Positions 38,225 through 46,070 of a stretch of 64,000 bases of DNA are shown one piece after another. Source of the stretch: Methanobacteriota archaeon. GTDB lineage: Archaea > Halobacteriota > Methanomicrobia > Methanomicrobiales > Methanoculleaceae. The notes under the pieces are model-generated. The model worked only from the letters and a program-made list of their open reading frames with translations. It was not told where the DNA came from and made no database searches. The stretch lies in the NCBI GenBank assembly GCA_016841955.1, contig JAENYE010000003.1:1-64000 (forward strand), read 5' to 3'. Made by a program: the position numbers and the translations under genes. The stretch's first letter is position 1. The number at the start of each line of letters is the position of its first letter.

Positions 38225-38798
38225 TCTCGTCGGCGATGAACCGGGCGACCTCCTCTTTTTGGAGCAGCGCATCGACGACGACAAACCGCGCAGGGTCGGT
38301 TGCCGCAAGGTCCAGGTAGTTCTCCTGCACCCGCGCGAGGATTCCGGCGTTCTCGAAATATTCTCTTTTCTTCTCAGGATCGAGCCTTGAGACGGCATCC
38401 TTGATGGGCAGGACCAGGAGGAACGTCCGATCGGGCCGGATCGACCATCCCTCATGGATCCGGCGGAGCCAGAGGAGCGGGTCGGGGAGGACGCCGTCGA
38501 GGACGACCGGCTGGTAAGCGAACCGCGAGTCGGCGTAACGGTCGGAGATGACGAGTTTCCCCTCGTCAAGCGCAGGCCGGATCACCGTATCGACGTGCGC
38601 GGCGTGGTCGGCGCAGAAGAGCAGTGCCTCGGTGATCGGGTCCATCCGCTCCGCAACCGCCCGCCGCACCGAGTCGCCGACCCAGGTGGCCCCGGGCTCG
38701 CGGGTGAAGAGGGGGTCGAGGCCGGCGAGCAGTTCCCGGAGACGGGATAGAAGCGTGCTCTTGCCGCTCCCGTCGATGCCCTCGATGGTGATCAGCAT
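38181..38798 (-). CDS. tmk: Thymidylate kinase
   Basis: 205 residues. P-loop [12 protein letters not shown] (6-17), substrate motif [22 protein letters not shown] and lid segment [12 protein letters not shown]. Phosphorylates dTMP to dTDP. ATG 38798 is used because the frame upstream is antisense-like sequence of the HisA-related gene. It overlaps that gene by 7 bases and ends inside valS on the opposite strand. Confidence 0.92.
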   Translation of the reverse strand: MLITIEGIDGSGKSTLLSRLRELLAGLDPLFTREPGATWVGDSVRRAVAERMDPITEALLFCADHAAHVDTVIRPALDEGKLVISDRYADSRFAYQPVVLDGVLPDPLLWLRRIHEGWSIRPDRTFLLVLPIKDAVSRLDPEKKREYFENAGILARVQENYLDLAATDPARFVVVDALLQKEEVARFIADEIRTNVRSSRPRPRA

Positions 38799-39472
38799 GT
38801 GTGTCCCCTCCGGACCCATTCGAGCGGCACCGTGCCGTGGTGAACGGCGGTCGCGACGATCGCCCCGTCGAACCCTGCGTCGGCGAGGAGACGGATGTCG
38901 TCGATCCCGGCGACCCCGCCCCCGTAGAGGAGGCGGCCGGGGTAGCAAGCCCGCATCTCTTCGAGGTCCTGCCGGACGAGGCCGCGCTCGGTCCCGACGG
39001 CGCCGATGTTGAGGATGATGCACCCCTCAAACGGGAGCGCTGACGCGTGGCGCAGCATCTCCGCCGGCCGGATGCCCCAGGGGAGCACCCGGTCTCCTTT
39101 GATGTCGATGCTCAGGTAGCCGGTCCGGTAGGCCGCAAGGTCTTCGATCGCTGCTGCGGCCGTCTCGGTGCCGACGACCGGCGTCACCCCGGCGACCGCG
39201 GTGCACTCACCCGGCGACCGACAGCCCCGGTCGAGGTAGCACCGCTCGACCAGAGCGGCGCAGCGCCGGACGAGCTCGTCCTGTGGTGTTCCGCCCTGGA
39301 TGCTCTCGAGATCCGCGATGTACAGAAACCGGGGCTGCAGGGCGGATAAGTAGGCCTCCGGCTCGGCCGAGGGGGCGATCCCCCAGGTCAGCGGCCGGTA
39401 GCCGGCACGGTCTCCGGACTTCCCGTGCACAACCAGACCGCCTGCCAGATCGACTGCAAGAATCAGTTCCAT
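38792..39472 (-). CDS. HisA/HisF-related TIM-barrel protein
   Basis: 226 residues related to HisA but distinct from histidine enzymes (TIGR00734-type archaeal family, recalled). Features: LAVDLAGGLVVHGKSGDRAGYRPL, an IADLESIQGG in place of the HisA D-x-D motif, SIDIKGD, and a phosphate-binding LLYGGGVAGIDDI. GAGGAC lies before ATG 39472. It is divergent from mfnB with only 44 bases between starts, suggesting shared regulation and perhaps a role near methanofuran synthesis; that is inference. Confidence 0.78.
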   Translation of the reverse strand: MELILAVDLAGGLVVHGKSGDRAGYRPLTWGIAPSAEPEAYLSALQPRFLYIADLESIQGGTPQDELVRRCAALVERCYLDRGCRSPGECTAVAGVTPVVGTETAAAAIEDLAAYRTGYLSIDIKGDRVLPWGIRPAEMLRHASALPFEGCIILNIGAVGTERGLVRQDLEEMRACYPGRLLYGGGVAGIDDIRLLADAGFDGAIVATAVHHGTVPLEWVRRGHTC

Positions 39473-39516
39473 GTCCTCAACGCAATCACTATTAGGGTGA
39501 AGGATCATTAATTTCT

Positions 39517-40206
39517 ATGCAATTGCTCGTCAGTCCAAGCAGCATTGAGGAGGCAAGAAGCTCGCTTTCCGCTGACATTATTGATGTAAAGAAACCCTCA
39601 GAGGGCTCGCTGGGTGCGAATTTTCCCTGGGTCATCCGGGATATCAAGACCCTCGCCGGCAAAAAGCCTGTCAGCGCTGCAATCGGGGACAATGAGTATA
39701 AGCCAGGAACTGCGGCTCTTTCGGCCTACGGTGCCGCGCATGCTGGTGCTGATTTTATCAAGGTCGGCCTGATGTTCGACGGTGTCGACCGTGCCCGTGA
39801 CGTCATCGAAGCGGTGACCACGGCGGTGAAGCGGGATTTTCCCGAGAAATACGTCGTTATCGCCGCCTATGCCGATTTTGAGAGAATGGGTACGATCTCA
39901 CCGCTCGCCATCAGTTCGCTGGTTGCGGCTGTCGGTGCCGACGTTGCCATGATCGACACCGGTATTAAAGATGGGAAGAGTCTCTTTGAGTTCATGGACG
40001 AGGAGACACTGACCAGGTTTGTCGGGCAGAACCGGGAACTCGGGTTGCAGACGGCCCTTGCCGGTTCACTGAAGTTCGGAGACCTCGATGCCTTAAAGCG
40101 GATCGACCCGGAGATCATCGGCGTCCGGGGGATGGTCTGCGGGGGCGACCGGTCAACCACGGTCAGGACCGAACTGGTGGAGAAAGCAATGATGATGCTC
40201 AGGTGA
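39517..40206 (+). CDS. mfnB: 4-HFC-P synthase MfnB (methanofuran furan precursor)
   Basis: 229 residues, (5-formylfuran-3-yl)methyl phosphate synthase. MQLLVSPSSIEEARSSL and DVKKPSEGSLGANFPWVI place the catalytic lysine near residue 25-27; FIKVGL and AAYADFERMG are further TIM-barrel strands. It condenses two glyceraldehyde-3-phosphates to the furan ring precursor of methanofuran. This is one of the strongest methanogen markers in the window. It is followed after 3 bases by guaB. Confidence 0.95.
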   Translation: MQLLVSPSSIEEARSSLSADIIDVKKPSEGSLGANFPWVIRDIKTLAGKKPVSAAIGDNEYKPGTAALSAYGAAHAGADFIKVGLMFDGVDRARDVIEAVTTAVKRDFPEKYVVIAAYADFERMGTISPLAISSLVAAVGADVAMIDTGIKDGKSLFEFMDEETLTRFVGQNRELGLQTALAGSLKFGDLDALKRIDPEIIGVRGMVCGGDRSTTVRTELVEKAMMMLR

Positions 40207-40209
40207 TGT

Positions 40210-41676
40210 ATGTATATCGAGAAGATGGAGATGGAAACGACATTTACATTCGACGACGTGCTGCTTGAGCCCGCCGAATCTTGGGTCGAGCCCGACGAGG
40301 CCGACGTCAGGTCGCGATTCTCGCGGAACATTCCCCTGAATATCCCTCTCGTGAGCGCCGCCATGGATACGGTGACCGAGTCGGTGATGGCGATAACCAT
40401 AGCCCGGGAAGGCGGCATCGGCGTCATCCACCGGAACATGACCCCGGACCGCGAGGTCGCCGAGGTCCGGGTCGTCAAACAGGCCGAGGACCTGATCGAG
40501 CGCGAGGTCGTGGCGGTCGGTCCCGAGGCCACGGTCACCGATGTGGAACGGGTCATGAGGCAGTACGGTATCGGCGGCGTGCCCGTTATCGAGGACGACA
40601 GAGTGATCGGTATCGTCAGCCGCAGGGATATCAGGGCGATCCTGCCCAAACGGGGCGAGGCGAAGATCACCGGCTACATGACCAAGAAGTTGATCACGGC
40701 CTCCGAGGACATCACGGCGGAGAATGCGCTCGAGACCATGTATGCGAACAAAGTCGAGCGCCTTCCGGTTGTGGACGCGGAGGGGTGCCTCGTCGGTATC
40801 ATCACAATGCGGGATATCCTCGAAAAAAGGCAGTACCCCCGCGCGAATCGCGATGCGAACGGGAAACTCCGGGCCGCCGCCGCGGTGGGCCCCTTCGACT
40901 TCAACCGGGCGATGATGCTCGTCGAGGCGGGCGTCGACGCCCTGGTGGTGGATTGCGCTCACGGCCACAACATGAACGTTGTAAACGCTGTCAGGGAGAT
41001 CAAGGCAAGCGTAGCCGTCGATGTGGTGGCCGGGAACATTGCGACAAAGCAGGCGGCCCTGACCCTGGTCGACACCGTCGACGGGCTGAAGGTGGGCATC
41101 GGGCCGGGCTCCATCTGTACAACAAGGATCGTCGCGGGTGTGGGCGTGCCGCAGGTCTCTGCGATAGCAAACGTCGCGGAGGTGGCGCACGAGGCCGGTG
41201 TCCCGGTGATCGCCGACGGCGGCATCCGTTTCTCCGGGGATATCGCGAAGGCGATCGCCGCAGGCGCGGACTGTACCATGGCGGGCAGCCTCTTTGCCGG
41301 CACCGACGAGGCGCCTGGGAGGGTTACGACGATCAAGGGCCGACGCTATAAGCAGTATCGCGGAATGGGGTCGCTCGGTGTCATGAGCAGCGGCGAGTCG
41401 AGCGACCGCTACTTCCAGAAGAAGGAGATCGGCCGGACCAAGTTTGTTCCCGAGGGCGTCGAAGGGGTCACCCCCTACGTCGGCCGGGTGTCGGATGTCA
41501 TCTACCAGCTCGTCGGCGGCCTGAAGTCCGCGATGGGCTACACGGGATCGAAGACGATTGCGGATCTGAAGAAGAACGGCAGGTTCCTCAGGATCACGCC
41601 CGCAGGCTATGGCGAGAGCCACCCGCATAATATTATGATCACCGATGAGGCGCCGAACTACCGCCTCTTCGAGTAA
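40210..41676 (+). CDS. guaB: IMP dehydrogenase
   Basis: 488 residues. TIM-barrel core with FDDVLLEPAES at the N-terminus, two CBS domains (about 93-150 and 155-212), Cys303 in GIGPGSICTTRIVAGVGVPQ, and the flap GMGSLGVMSSG. Oxidises IMP to XMP in GTP synthesis. Three bases after mfnB, so likely co-transcribed with it. Confidence 0.95.
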   Translation: MYIEKMEMETTFTFDDVLLEPAESWVEPDEADVRSRFSRNIPLNIPLVSAAMDTVTESVMAITIAREGGIGVIHRNMTPDREVAEVRVVKQAEDLIEREVVAVGPEATVTDVERVMRQYGIGGVPVIEDDRVIGIVSRRDIRAILPKRGEAKITGYMTKKLITASEDITAENALETMYANKVERLPVVDAEGCLVGIITMRDILEKRQYPRANRDANGKLRAAAAVGPFDFNRAMMLVEAGVDALVVDCAHGHNMNVVNAVREIKASVAVDVVAGNIATKQAALTLVDTVDGLKVGIGPGSICTTRIVAGVGVPQVSAIANVAEVAHEAGVPVIADGGIRFSGDIAKAIAAGADCTMAGSLFAGTDEAPGRVTTIKGRRYKQYRGMGSLGVMSSGESSDRYFQKKEIGRTKFVPEGVEGVTPYVGRVSDVIYQLVGGLKSAMGYTGSKTIADLKKNGRFLRITPAGYGESHPHNIMITDEAPNYRLFE

Positions 41677-41678
41677 CC

Positions 41679-41712
41679 CTTTTTATAGTCGAACCACTAA
41701 CGTTTAGTAAAC
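41679..41712 (+). promoter_or_regulatory. TATA box and overlapping palindromes before arsR-like gene
   Basis: CTTTTTATAG (41679-41688) is 25 bases before ATG 41713, so the mRNA is probably leaderless. Two inverted repeats lie between them: ACTAA-CGT-TTAGT (41696-41708) and GTTTA-G-TAAAC (41702-41712). They cover the predicted start site and are candidate operators for the regulator itself. Confidence 0.55.
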
Positions 41713-42336
41713 ATGCTTGAGGGCAGCGAGGTTTCCCGTCTCCTCGATATCCTGGGAAACCGGAACAGGCGGCGAATAATAGAACTGCTGAGGCAGAAAC
41801 CGTGTTTCGTGACCGAGATCTCCGAACGCCTGGTACTCAGTCCGAAAGCGGTGATAGAACACCTGCAGTTGATGGAGCGCGAGCAACTCCTCATTTCGTG
41901 CCAGGACGAGCGCAGGCGAAAGTATTACTACCTCTCGCATGACATCAATGTCATCGTAAACCTGCAGAAGCAGGACGGGGTTACGCTTCCCTCCGTTGAA
42001 GAGAACCAGAGAACACGATTTACAAGAAACCTTGAGGCATTCAGGAGAATGGTCAGGGCTCGTGACGAACTTCTGGATAGCCTCGAACAACTGGAGCGGG
42101 AGATCGAATCGAGGTTCGCCGAGGTCATACGCATGCGGGGGGGCTTCGTCACGGATGACGGGGATCTGGGGATCATCCTCGCCCTCTCCCACGCTGATCT
42201 GGCCTTCGCGGAACTCGAAGAAGTGAGCAGCCTGTCCACGGATGAGCTGAAACAGAGACTGGGCAACCTCATACACGTGGGGATTGTCGAGCGCATCAAC
42301 GACCGATACAGGATACGTGGTACACATGGCGAATAA
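41713..42336 (+). CDS. ArsR-type winged-helix regulator, HSR1-like
   Basis: 207 residues. The N-terminal winged helix (ILGNRNRRRIIELLRQKPCFVTEISERLVLSPKAVIEHL) is followed by a coiled-coil-like region (about 95-140). An Hsp20-like gene begins within its last 11 bases. In Archaeoglobus the heat-shock regulator HSR1 is co-transcribed with hsp20 and cdc48; here an hsp20-cdc48 operon lies 3 kb away. I infer a related heat-shock regulator, likely autoregulated via the palindromes upstream. Confidence 0.7.
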   Translation: MLEGSEVSRLLDILGNRNRRRIIELLRQKPCFVTEISERLVLSPKAVIEHLQLMEREQLLISCQDERRRKYYYLSHDINVIVNLQKQDGVTLPSVEENQRTRFTRNLEAFRRMVRARDELLDSLEQLEREIESRFAEVIRMRGGFVTDDGDLGIILALSHADLAFAELEEVSSLSTDELKQRLGNLIHVGIVERINDRYRIRGTHGE

Positions 42337-42745
42337 TCCATACGACGAAATGTTTAGAGATATCGCGCGGCTGATGGAGAGGATCTTGAGCGAGATGCCC
42401 CTCCAGGACCCCAGGATCATCGGGTTCACCATCATCAGCGGATCGCCCGAAGGGACGCCCTACCTCGATCTCTCCGAAGATGAGGATGGAGAGTCCGATG
42501 TTGAGGTGGTCGAGGGGGATGACTGCATCTACATCACCGCGGTGGCGGATGCCCGGGCGGACGGCGCCCCATACGTCACGTTCCAGGAAGACTCCGTGAC
42601 CCTCTGCACCGGGGGTGACGAGGAGACGGTCATCGATCTCGAATGCGAGATTGATGTCCTGCACAGTTTCTACAACGTGCAGCACGGCGTGATCGATGCT
42701 GTCTGCCCGAAGAAGAGCGCGCTTGGCGAGATTGCCGGGTTCTGA
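42326..42745 (+). CDS. Diverged Hsp20/alpha-crystallin-like protein
   Basis: 139 residues. N-terminal NNPYDEMFRDIARLMERIL and a C-terminal region, IDLECEIDVLHSFYNVQHGV, aligning by eye with the Hsp20 motif IDLPxxVDxxxxxAxxxNGVL. The GVL motif is changed to GVI, and the acidic middle lacks the usual IxI tail, so it may be a chaperone paralogue or regulator partner. ATG 42326 overlaps the preceding gene by 11 bases. Confidence 0.65.
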   Translation: MANNPYDEMFRDIARLMERILSEMPLQDPRIIGFTIISGSPEGTPYLDLSEDEDGESDVEVVEGDDCIYITAVADARADGAPYVTFQEDSVTLCTGGDEETVIDLECEIDVLHSFYNVQHGVIDAVCPKKSALGEIAGF

Positions 42746-43184
42746 ACCGGCTTCCCACTTTTCTGCAGCGGGTCGCACCTTCGGTGCTTGAACTCCGGTC
42801 CTTCGGCCCATCGTTTTTCGCGGCTTCGCGTTCTTCGCGTGAGGCTCTATCATTGTCCCTGTACTTTACCTCACGCGAAGCCGCGAAGAACGCGAAGAAC
42901 GGTTGGTTGTTGTGGCAGTTCCCTTCGCACCTCGCACCTTCGGTGCTCGAACTCCGTTCCTCTAGGAACGTCGTTCCTACCGGTGCTCACGCGCCCCCCT
43001 TTGAGGAGGCCGCACTTCGGGGAAGTCGCAAGTCGAAGACCTTCGGTCTTCTCGAACTCCTTCCCCTTTCCCCTTCGGGGAAGTCGTTCTTCGCGTGAGG
43101 CCACAACACCAACCTCTGTTGGTAACCGGGTGTTATCTGGAGGTTGTGGAAAGCATTTCAACAGGGCCGAAAAAAAGGGATGCT
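42746..43184. other. Gene-free region of hairpin repeats
   Basis: Minus-strand GAGCACC-type modules at 42768-42808 and 42922-42990, three CTCACGCGAAG-type arms (42817-42844, 42869-42899, 43087-43100) and a GAAGACC/GGTCTTC hairpin near 43040-43060. ORFs across it are repeat-derived. No gene seen. Confidence 0.6.
42869..43100. repeat. CTCACGCGAAG-bounded element, 232 bp
   Basis: Left end CCTCACGCGAAGCCGCGAAG at 42869-42888 and inverted right end TTCTTCGCGTGAGG at 43087-43100. A second arm in opposite orientation lies at 42817-42844, separated from the left end by 24 bases. Interior is hairpin modules, no transposase. Confidence 0.5.
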
Positions 43185-43526
43185 TCACTCCTGATACTCT
43201 TCAAGAGCAAGCTGGTACATCCAGTCGAGGAGGAGCGCGCACTCTTCCGGGGTGCACTCCTGATCGCAGCCGATGCACGGGAGAACCTCTCCTCCCGCAA
43301 GGATGACGCAAGGATCGATCGCCCGCTTCTTCGCCCGCAGAAGGTAGGTCTTGATGCCGTCACTGCGGAACTCGATACGTTCGATCAACCCGGCATCCAG
43401 CAGGCGCTTCACAATCCTTGAGCACTTCCTGCTGTCGATCTCGAGGAGTTTCCAGAGCTCGCTCTGGAGGACTCCCTGACGGTGGGACTGGATTACCTTG
43501 AGTGCTTCTTCCTCCTGGTCGGACAT
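43185..43526 (-). CDS. Winged-helix regulator with C-terminal Cys cluster
   Basis: 113 residues. MarR/Lrp-like winged helix (GVLQSELWKLLEIDSRKCSRIVKRL) followed by a short C-terminal CIGCDQECTPEEC, which could bind an Fe-S cluster or zinc. Such proteins in methanogens may sense redox or metals; target unknown. It lies five bases after the LSm gene, so the two are one operon. Confidence 0.78.
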   Translation of the reverse strand: MSDQEEEALKVIQSHRQGVLQSELWKLLEIDSRKCSRIVKRLLDAGLIERIEFRSDGIKTYLLRAKKRAIDPCVILAGGEVLPCIGCDQECTPEECALLLDWMYQLALEEYQE

Positions 43527-43531
43527 GGCTA

Positions 43532-43768
43532 TCAGAGCAGAGGTGCAATGGTCAGGATATTATTGCCGCGGATGACGACGGTCCCGAGGGTGCGGCCCCG
43601 CTGCTCTCCGGTATACTCGGTGGTTTCATCCATATGCAGATTCAGGTGTTCATCCACCGCCACGAGCCGTCCCTGGAGTTTCCTGCCGTCATCCTTGATC
43701 TCAACGATGACTTTAGAGTCTACGAGCGAAAAAACCTTCTTTACAGGGAGTACGATGCCGTTAACCAT
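43532..43768 (-). CDS. LSm (Sm-like) RNA-binding protein
   Basis: 78 residues with Sm1 (VFSLVDSKVIVEIKDDGRKLQGRLVAVDEHLNLHM) and Sm2 (RTLGTVVIRGNNILTI) motifs. Forms heptameric rings on U-rich RNA. Its coding end is 5 bases before the winged-helix gene, indicating a shared transcript. Confidence 0.9.
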   Translation of the reverse strand: MVNGIVLPVKKVFSLVDSKVIVEIKDDGRKLQGRLVAVDEHLNLHMDETTEYTGEQRGRTLGTVVIRGNNILTIAPLL

Positions 43769-43964
43769 CTGTTCTTATGTGGTTATATTCATGCATTAAG
43801 TTTTCCTATAGGCGACCAGTGAGCGCCGCAGCACCATCAGGTGCTGCTGGCGATCAGTGGGAGCCGGGGCACCGCCAGGTGCCGTGAGCAACCGCCCGGT
43901 AGCACCACAACATCATAGCCAAGCCCGGCACCGGCCTGCCGGTCGATCCGAAAAGAAGGGAGGG

Positions 43965-45062
43965 TTACTCGGGAAGGTCTTCCCAGCGGTCCTTGAACTG
44001 CTTCTCGACGCCCGGGAGGGTGGTATACTCCATCTCCTCGAGCGAGAGGCGGTGCGGTTCAAATGGCCCGTGGGCCCGAAGTACGTCGGAGAGCTCGCAG
44101 CACCGGTCGCGGACGCGGTTGAACGCCGGGTCGTCGAACATGTCTGCAGGCCCGATCAGCTTCCCGTTGCTGACCTGGAACCCGAGACAGACGACCCGGG
44201 GCGGTCCGTCAAACGCGGTGCAGTTTGCGTCGCAGACGCCCACCGGCATGAACGGCCCGTGGTGCGAGCCGCGCATCCAGCCGGCCACGAGGATGGGTGT
44301 CCTGAAGGGGTCGATGACTTCACCGACCGACGGGAACCCGCTCTGCGCCCTGATGACCATGACCGGGTCGTCCTTGCCGACGTACCGGCCGGCCATCAGG
44401 TTCAGCCGCTGGGTGCTTGTGGATGCCGCAATTTCGCCGTTCCTCTTCCAGATGTACTTGATCACATAGCGGCTCGGTGCTCCGATATAGGCAAGGAGGC
44501 TGTAGGACTCTTCGGGTGTGTTGAAGAGGATCCTCCGCTTCTCCATGACGTCGTGGACCTCGAAGGTGAATCCGTCATGCATCGACGGGTCGATGACGAG
44601 GCCGGACGTGCTGAAGGGGTCGGCGAAGATCCTGTAGAGGAAGTAGTTCCATGCTCCCGGCTCGGTCTTATCGGCCATGAAGACCAGGACCGGGTCGGAG
44701 CCGCGCTCTTCAAACTCCATCTCGGCAACACCGGGTCCCATCCCCTTGACGTTGCCGCTGAACGCATCTCCGAGCAGGTCCTGACCGGCGCCGTAGAGTT
44801 TCATCTCCTTGGCGAGCCCGGCGCATTCCATGAAGATATCCCACGCCAGCTTGTGGATCTCTTCATTGTCCTCACCCTTGGTGTGCGTCATGATCAGCTC
44901 GAGATCGTCACCGCAGTGGGTGACGTACGAGTCGATGATGGTGCTGCCTTCTACTTCCTTGAGTCTCCGGGCGGCCACCTCAAGGATCTTCGGGTGGGTG
45001 CGGGAATGCCCCGGAAAACTGCCTACATCTGCTTTAATTACGGACACGGTGGTCTTAACCAT
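43965..45062 (-). CDS. fbp: Class V fructose-1,6-bisphosphate aldolase/phosphatase
   Basis: 365 residues. MVKTTVSVIKADVGSFPGH, with metal-binding acidic residues (HCGDDLELIMTH) and GDAFSGNVKGMGPG. This bifunctional enzyme condenses DHAP and GAP and dephosphorylates the product in gluconeogenesis. A minus-strand TATA (ACATATACAG) lies at 45118-45127; GGTGAT precedes the start. The gap 43769-43964 contains GCACC-type hairpins only. Confidence 0.93.
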   Translation of the reverse strand: MVKTTVSVIKADVGSFPGHSRTHPKILEVAARRLKEVEGSTIIDSYVTHCGDDLELIMTHTKGEDNEEIHKLAWDIFMECAGLAKEMKLYGAGQDLLGDAFSGNVKGMGPGVAEMEFEERGSDPVLVFMADKTEPGAWNYFLYRIFADPFSTSGLVIDPSMHDGFTFEVHDVMEKRRILFNTPEESYSLLAYIGAPSRYVIKYIWKRNGEIAASTSTQRLNLMAGRYVGKDDPVMVIRAQSGFPSVGEVIDPFRTPILVAGWMRGSHHGPFMPVGVCDANCTAFDGPPRVVCLGFQVSNGKLIGPADMFDDPAFNRVRDRCCELSDVLRAHGPFEPHRLSLEEMEYTTLPGVEKQFKDRWEDLPE

Positions 45063-45534
45063 ATAATCACCACTACCTGGACGGGCGTAGCCCTTACGAC
45101 TAGTAGATAGGTATTACTGTATATGTAGGTGTTGTCGCCTTGAAAAAAGGTTGGCTGCGGCAACCAATTTTCGGGATCGTCCTTCTTGACTATCCTTCAC
45201 GTCACATGTGCCCGACAGTAACGTCGAGACTGTTATACTGCCGTTTAGCCTTTTTATTGTTTTAACCGGGCCTGACGGCGGTAGGAGTGTCGCCGGGAGC
45301 AGCATTTCAGGGGGATCGCGTGTGGTGACCCCGATGGCGGTCGCGCGTTCTCTCCGGGAGGTATCGTCCTGGTGTCGCCGGGAGGAGGGCTGGAAAGAAT
45401 GGGATACAGAAAGAAAGGGTATGTTTTTTGCGGCCTCCCGCCCGGTACCTGCCGGTCTGCTCGCTGGCGGATACCGCTATCGGCGAAAAGTATTGTGGCC
45501 CTGCCGGGTTTGGGCCGGCAGACGCTTTGTCGTT
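45063..45534. other. 470-bp intergenic region with promoter, terminator-like hairpin
   Basis: Minus strand: TATA-like AACAATAAAAAGG (45249-45261), then about 85 bases later a GGTTG/CAACC hairpin (45149-45165) with TTTTTT at 45143-45148, then the fbp TATA. ORFs of this region have no support. A small RNA is possible but not shown. Confidence 0.4.
45143..45165 (-). terminator. Hairpin plus T-run, minus strand
   Basis: GGTTG-CCGCAGC-CAACC followed by TTTTTT. It would end upstream minus-strand transcription (hsp20 side) before the fbp promoter. Confidence 0.45.
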
Positions 45535-45987
45535 TCAGTCGATCCTGATCGACTTGCCCCGGGAGAATTTGACCTCCAGGACACCGTGCTTGTAGTTCGA
45601 CTGCATGGAATCGGCATCCACGGCCGGCACCTCCACCGAGGTCAGCTGGTTGCCGCCTGCGATGATCGTCAGCGTACCGTTGATGAGTGACAGGTGAATA
45701 TCCTCCTTAGCGACACCCGGGAGATCGATCGCCACCGTCACGTCGTCATCGGTCGTATACATCTCTGCTATCGGCTCGATGGTCCCCTCGGAGGAGGGTT
45801 CTTTCGGCTCCGCTGCGGGAACCGCTTCTTCCGCCGGGGTCTCCGTCTTGCCGGCGTCATGGAGGACGATCTTGAATCCGTAGGCAAACGGCCTGTTCTG
45901 ATCTCCCTGCTCTTTGAGCCCCTGCTCCATGAGGCGTTTCATCAGTTCGTTGAGTTGCTGGAAGATGTCTGCTGGGCTGTCACTCAT
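45535..45987 (-). CDS. Hsp20/alpha-crystallin small heat-shock protein
   Basis: 150 residues. DIFQQLNELMKRLMEQG at the N-terminus, an acidic middle, and the alpha-crystallin core (EMYTTDDDVTVAIDLPGVAKEDIHLSLINGTLTIIAGG) ending YKHGVLEVKFSRG. Binds unfolded proteins. It follows cdc48 after 83 bases on the same strand; the gap has a GC-rich hairpin but no TATA, so cdc48-hsp20 is probably an operon. Starts at 45996 and 45993 are alternatives. Confidence 0.85.
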   Translation of the reverse strand: MSDSPADIFQQLNELMKRLMEQGLKEQGDQNRPFAYGFKIVLHDAGKTETPAEEAVPAAEPKEPSSEGTIEPIAEMYTTDDDVTVAIDLPGVAKEDIHLSLINGTLTIIAGGNQLTSVEVPAVDADSMQSNYKHGVLEVKFSRGKSIRID

Positions 45988-46070
45988 GTGCATCACGTAG
46001 TTTCTGTCTCTGCTGATGAGAGGGTCGCATTACCCCTCCTGGGGGGAGCGCCCCATGGGGGGCACTCCCG

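Noticed and set aside
42784-43306. Short frames giving products such as SREAAKNAKNG
   Set aside because: They are translations of the CTCACGCGAAG repeat units, not genes.
45208-45690. Plus-strand frame of 160 codons in the fbp-hsp20 gap
   Set aside because: It ends antisense inside hsp20 and has no ribosome-binding site or family features.
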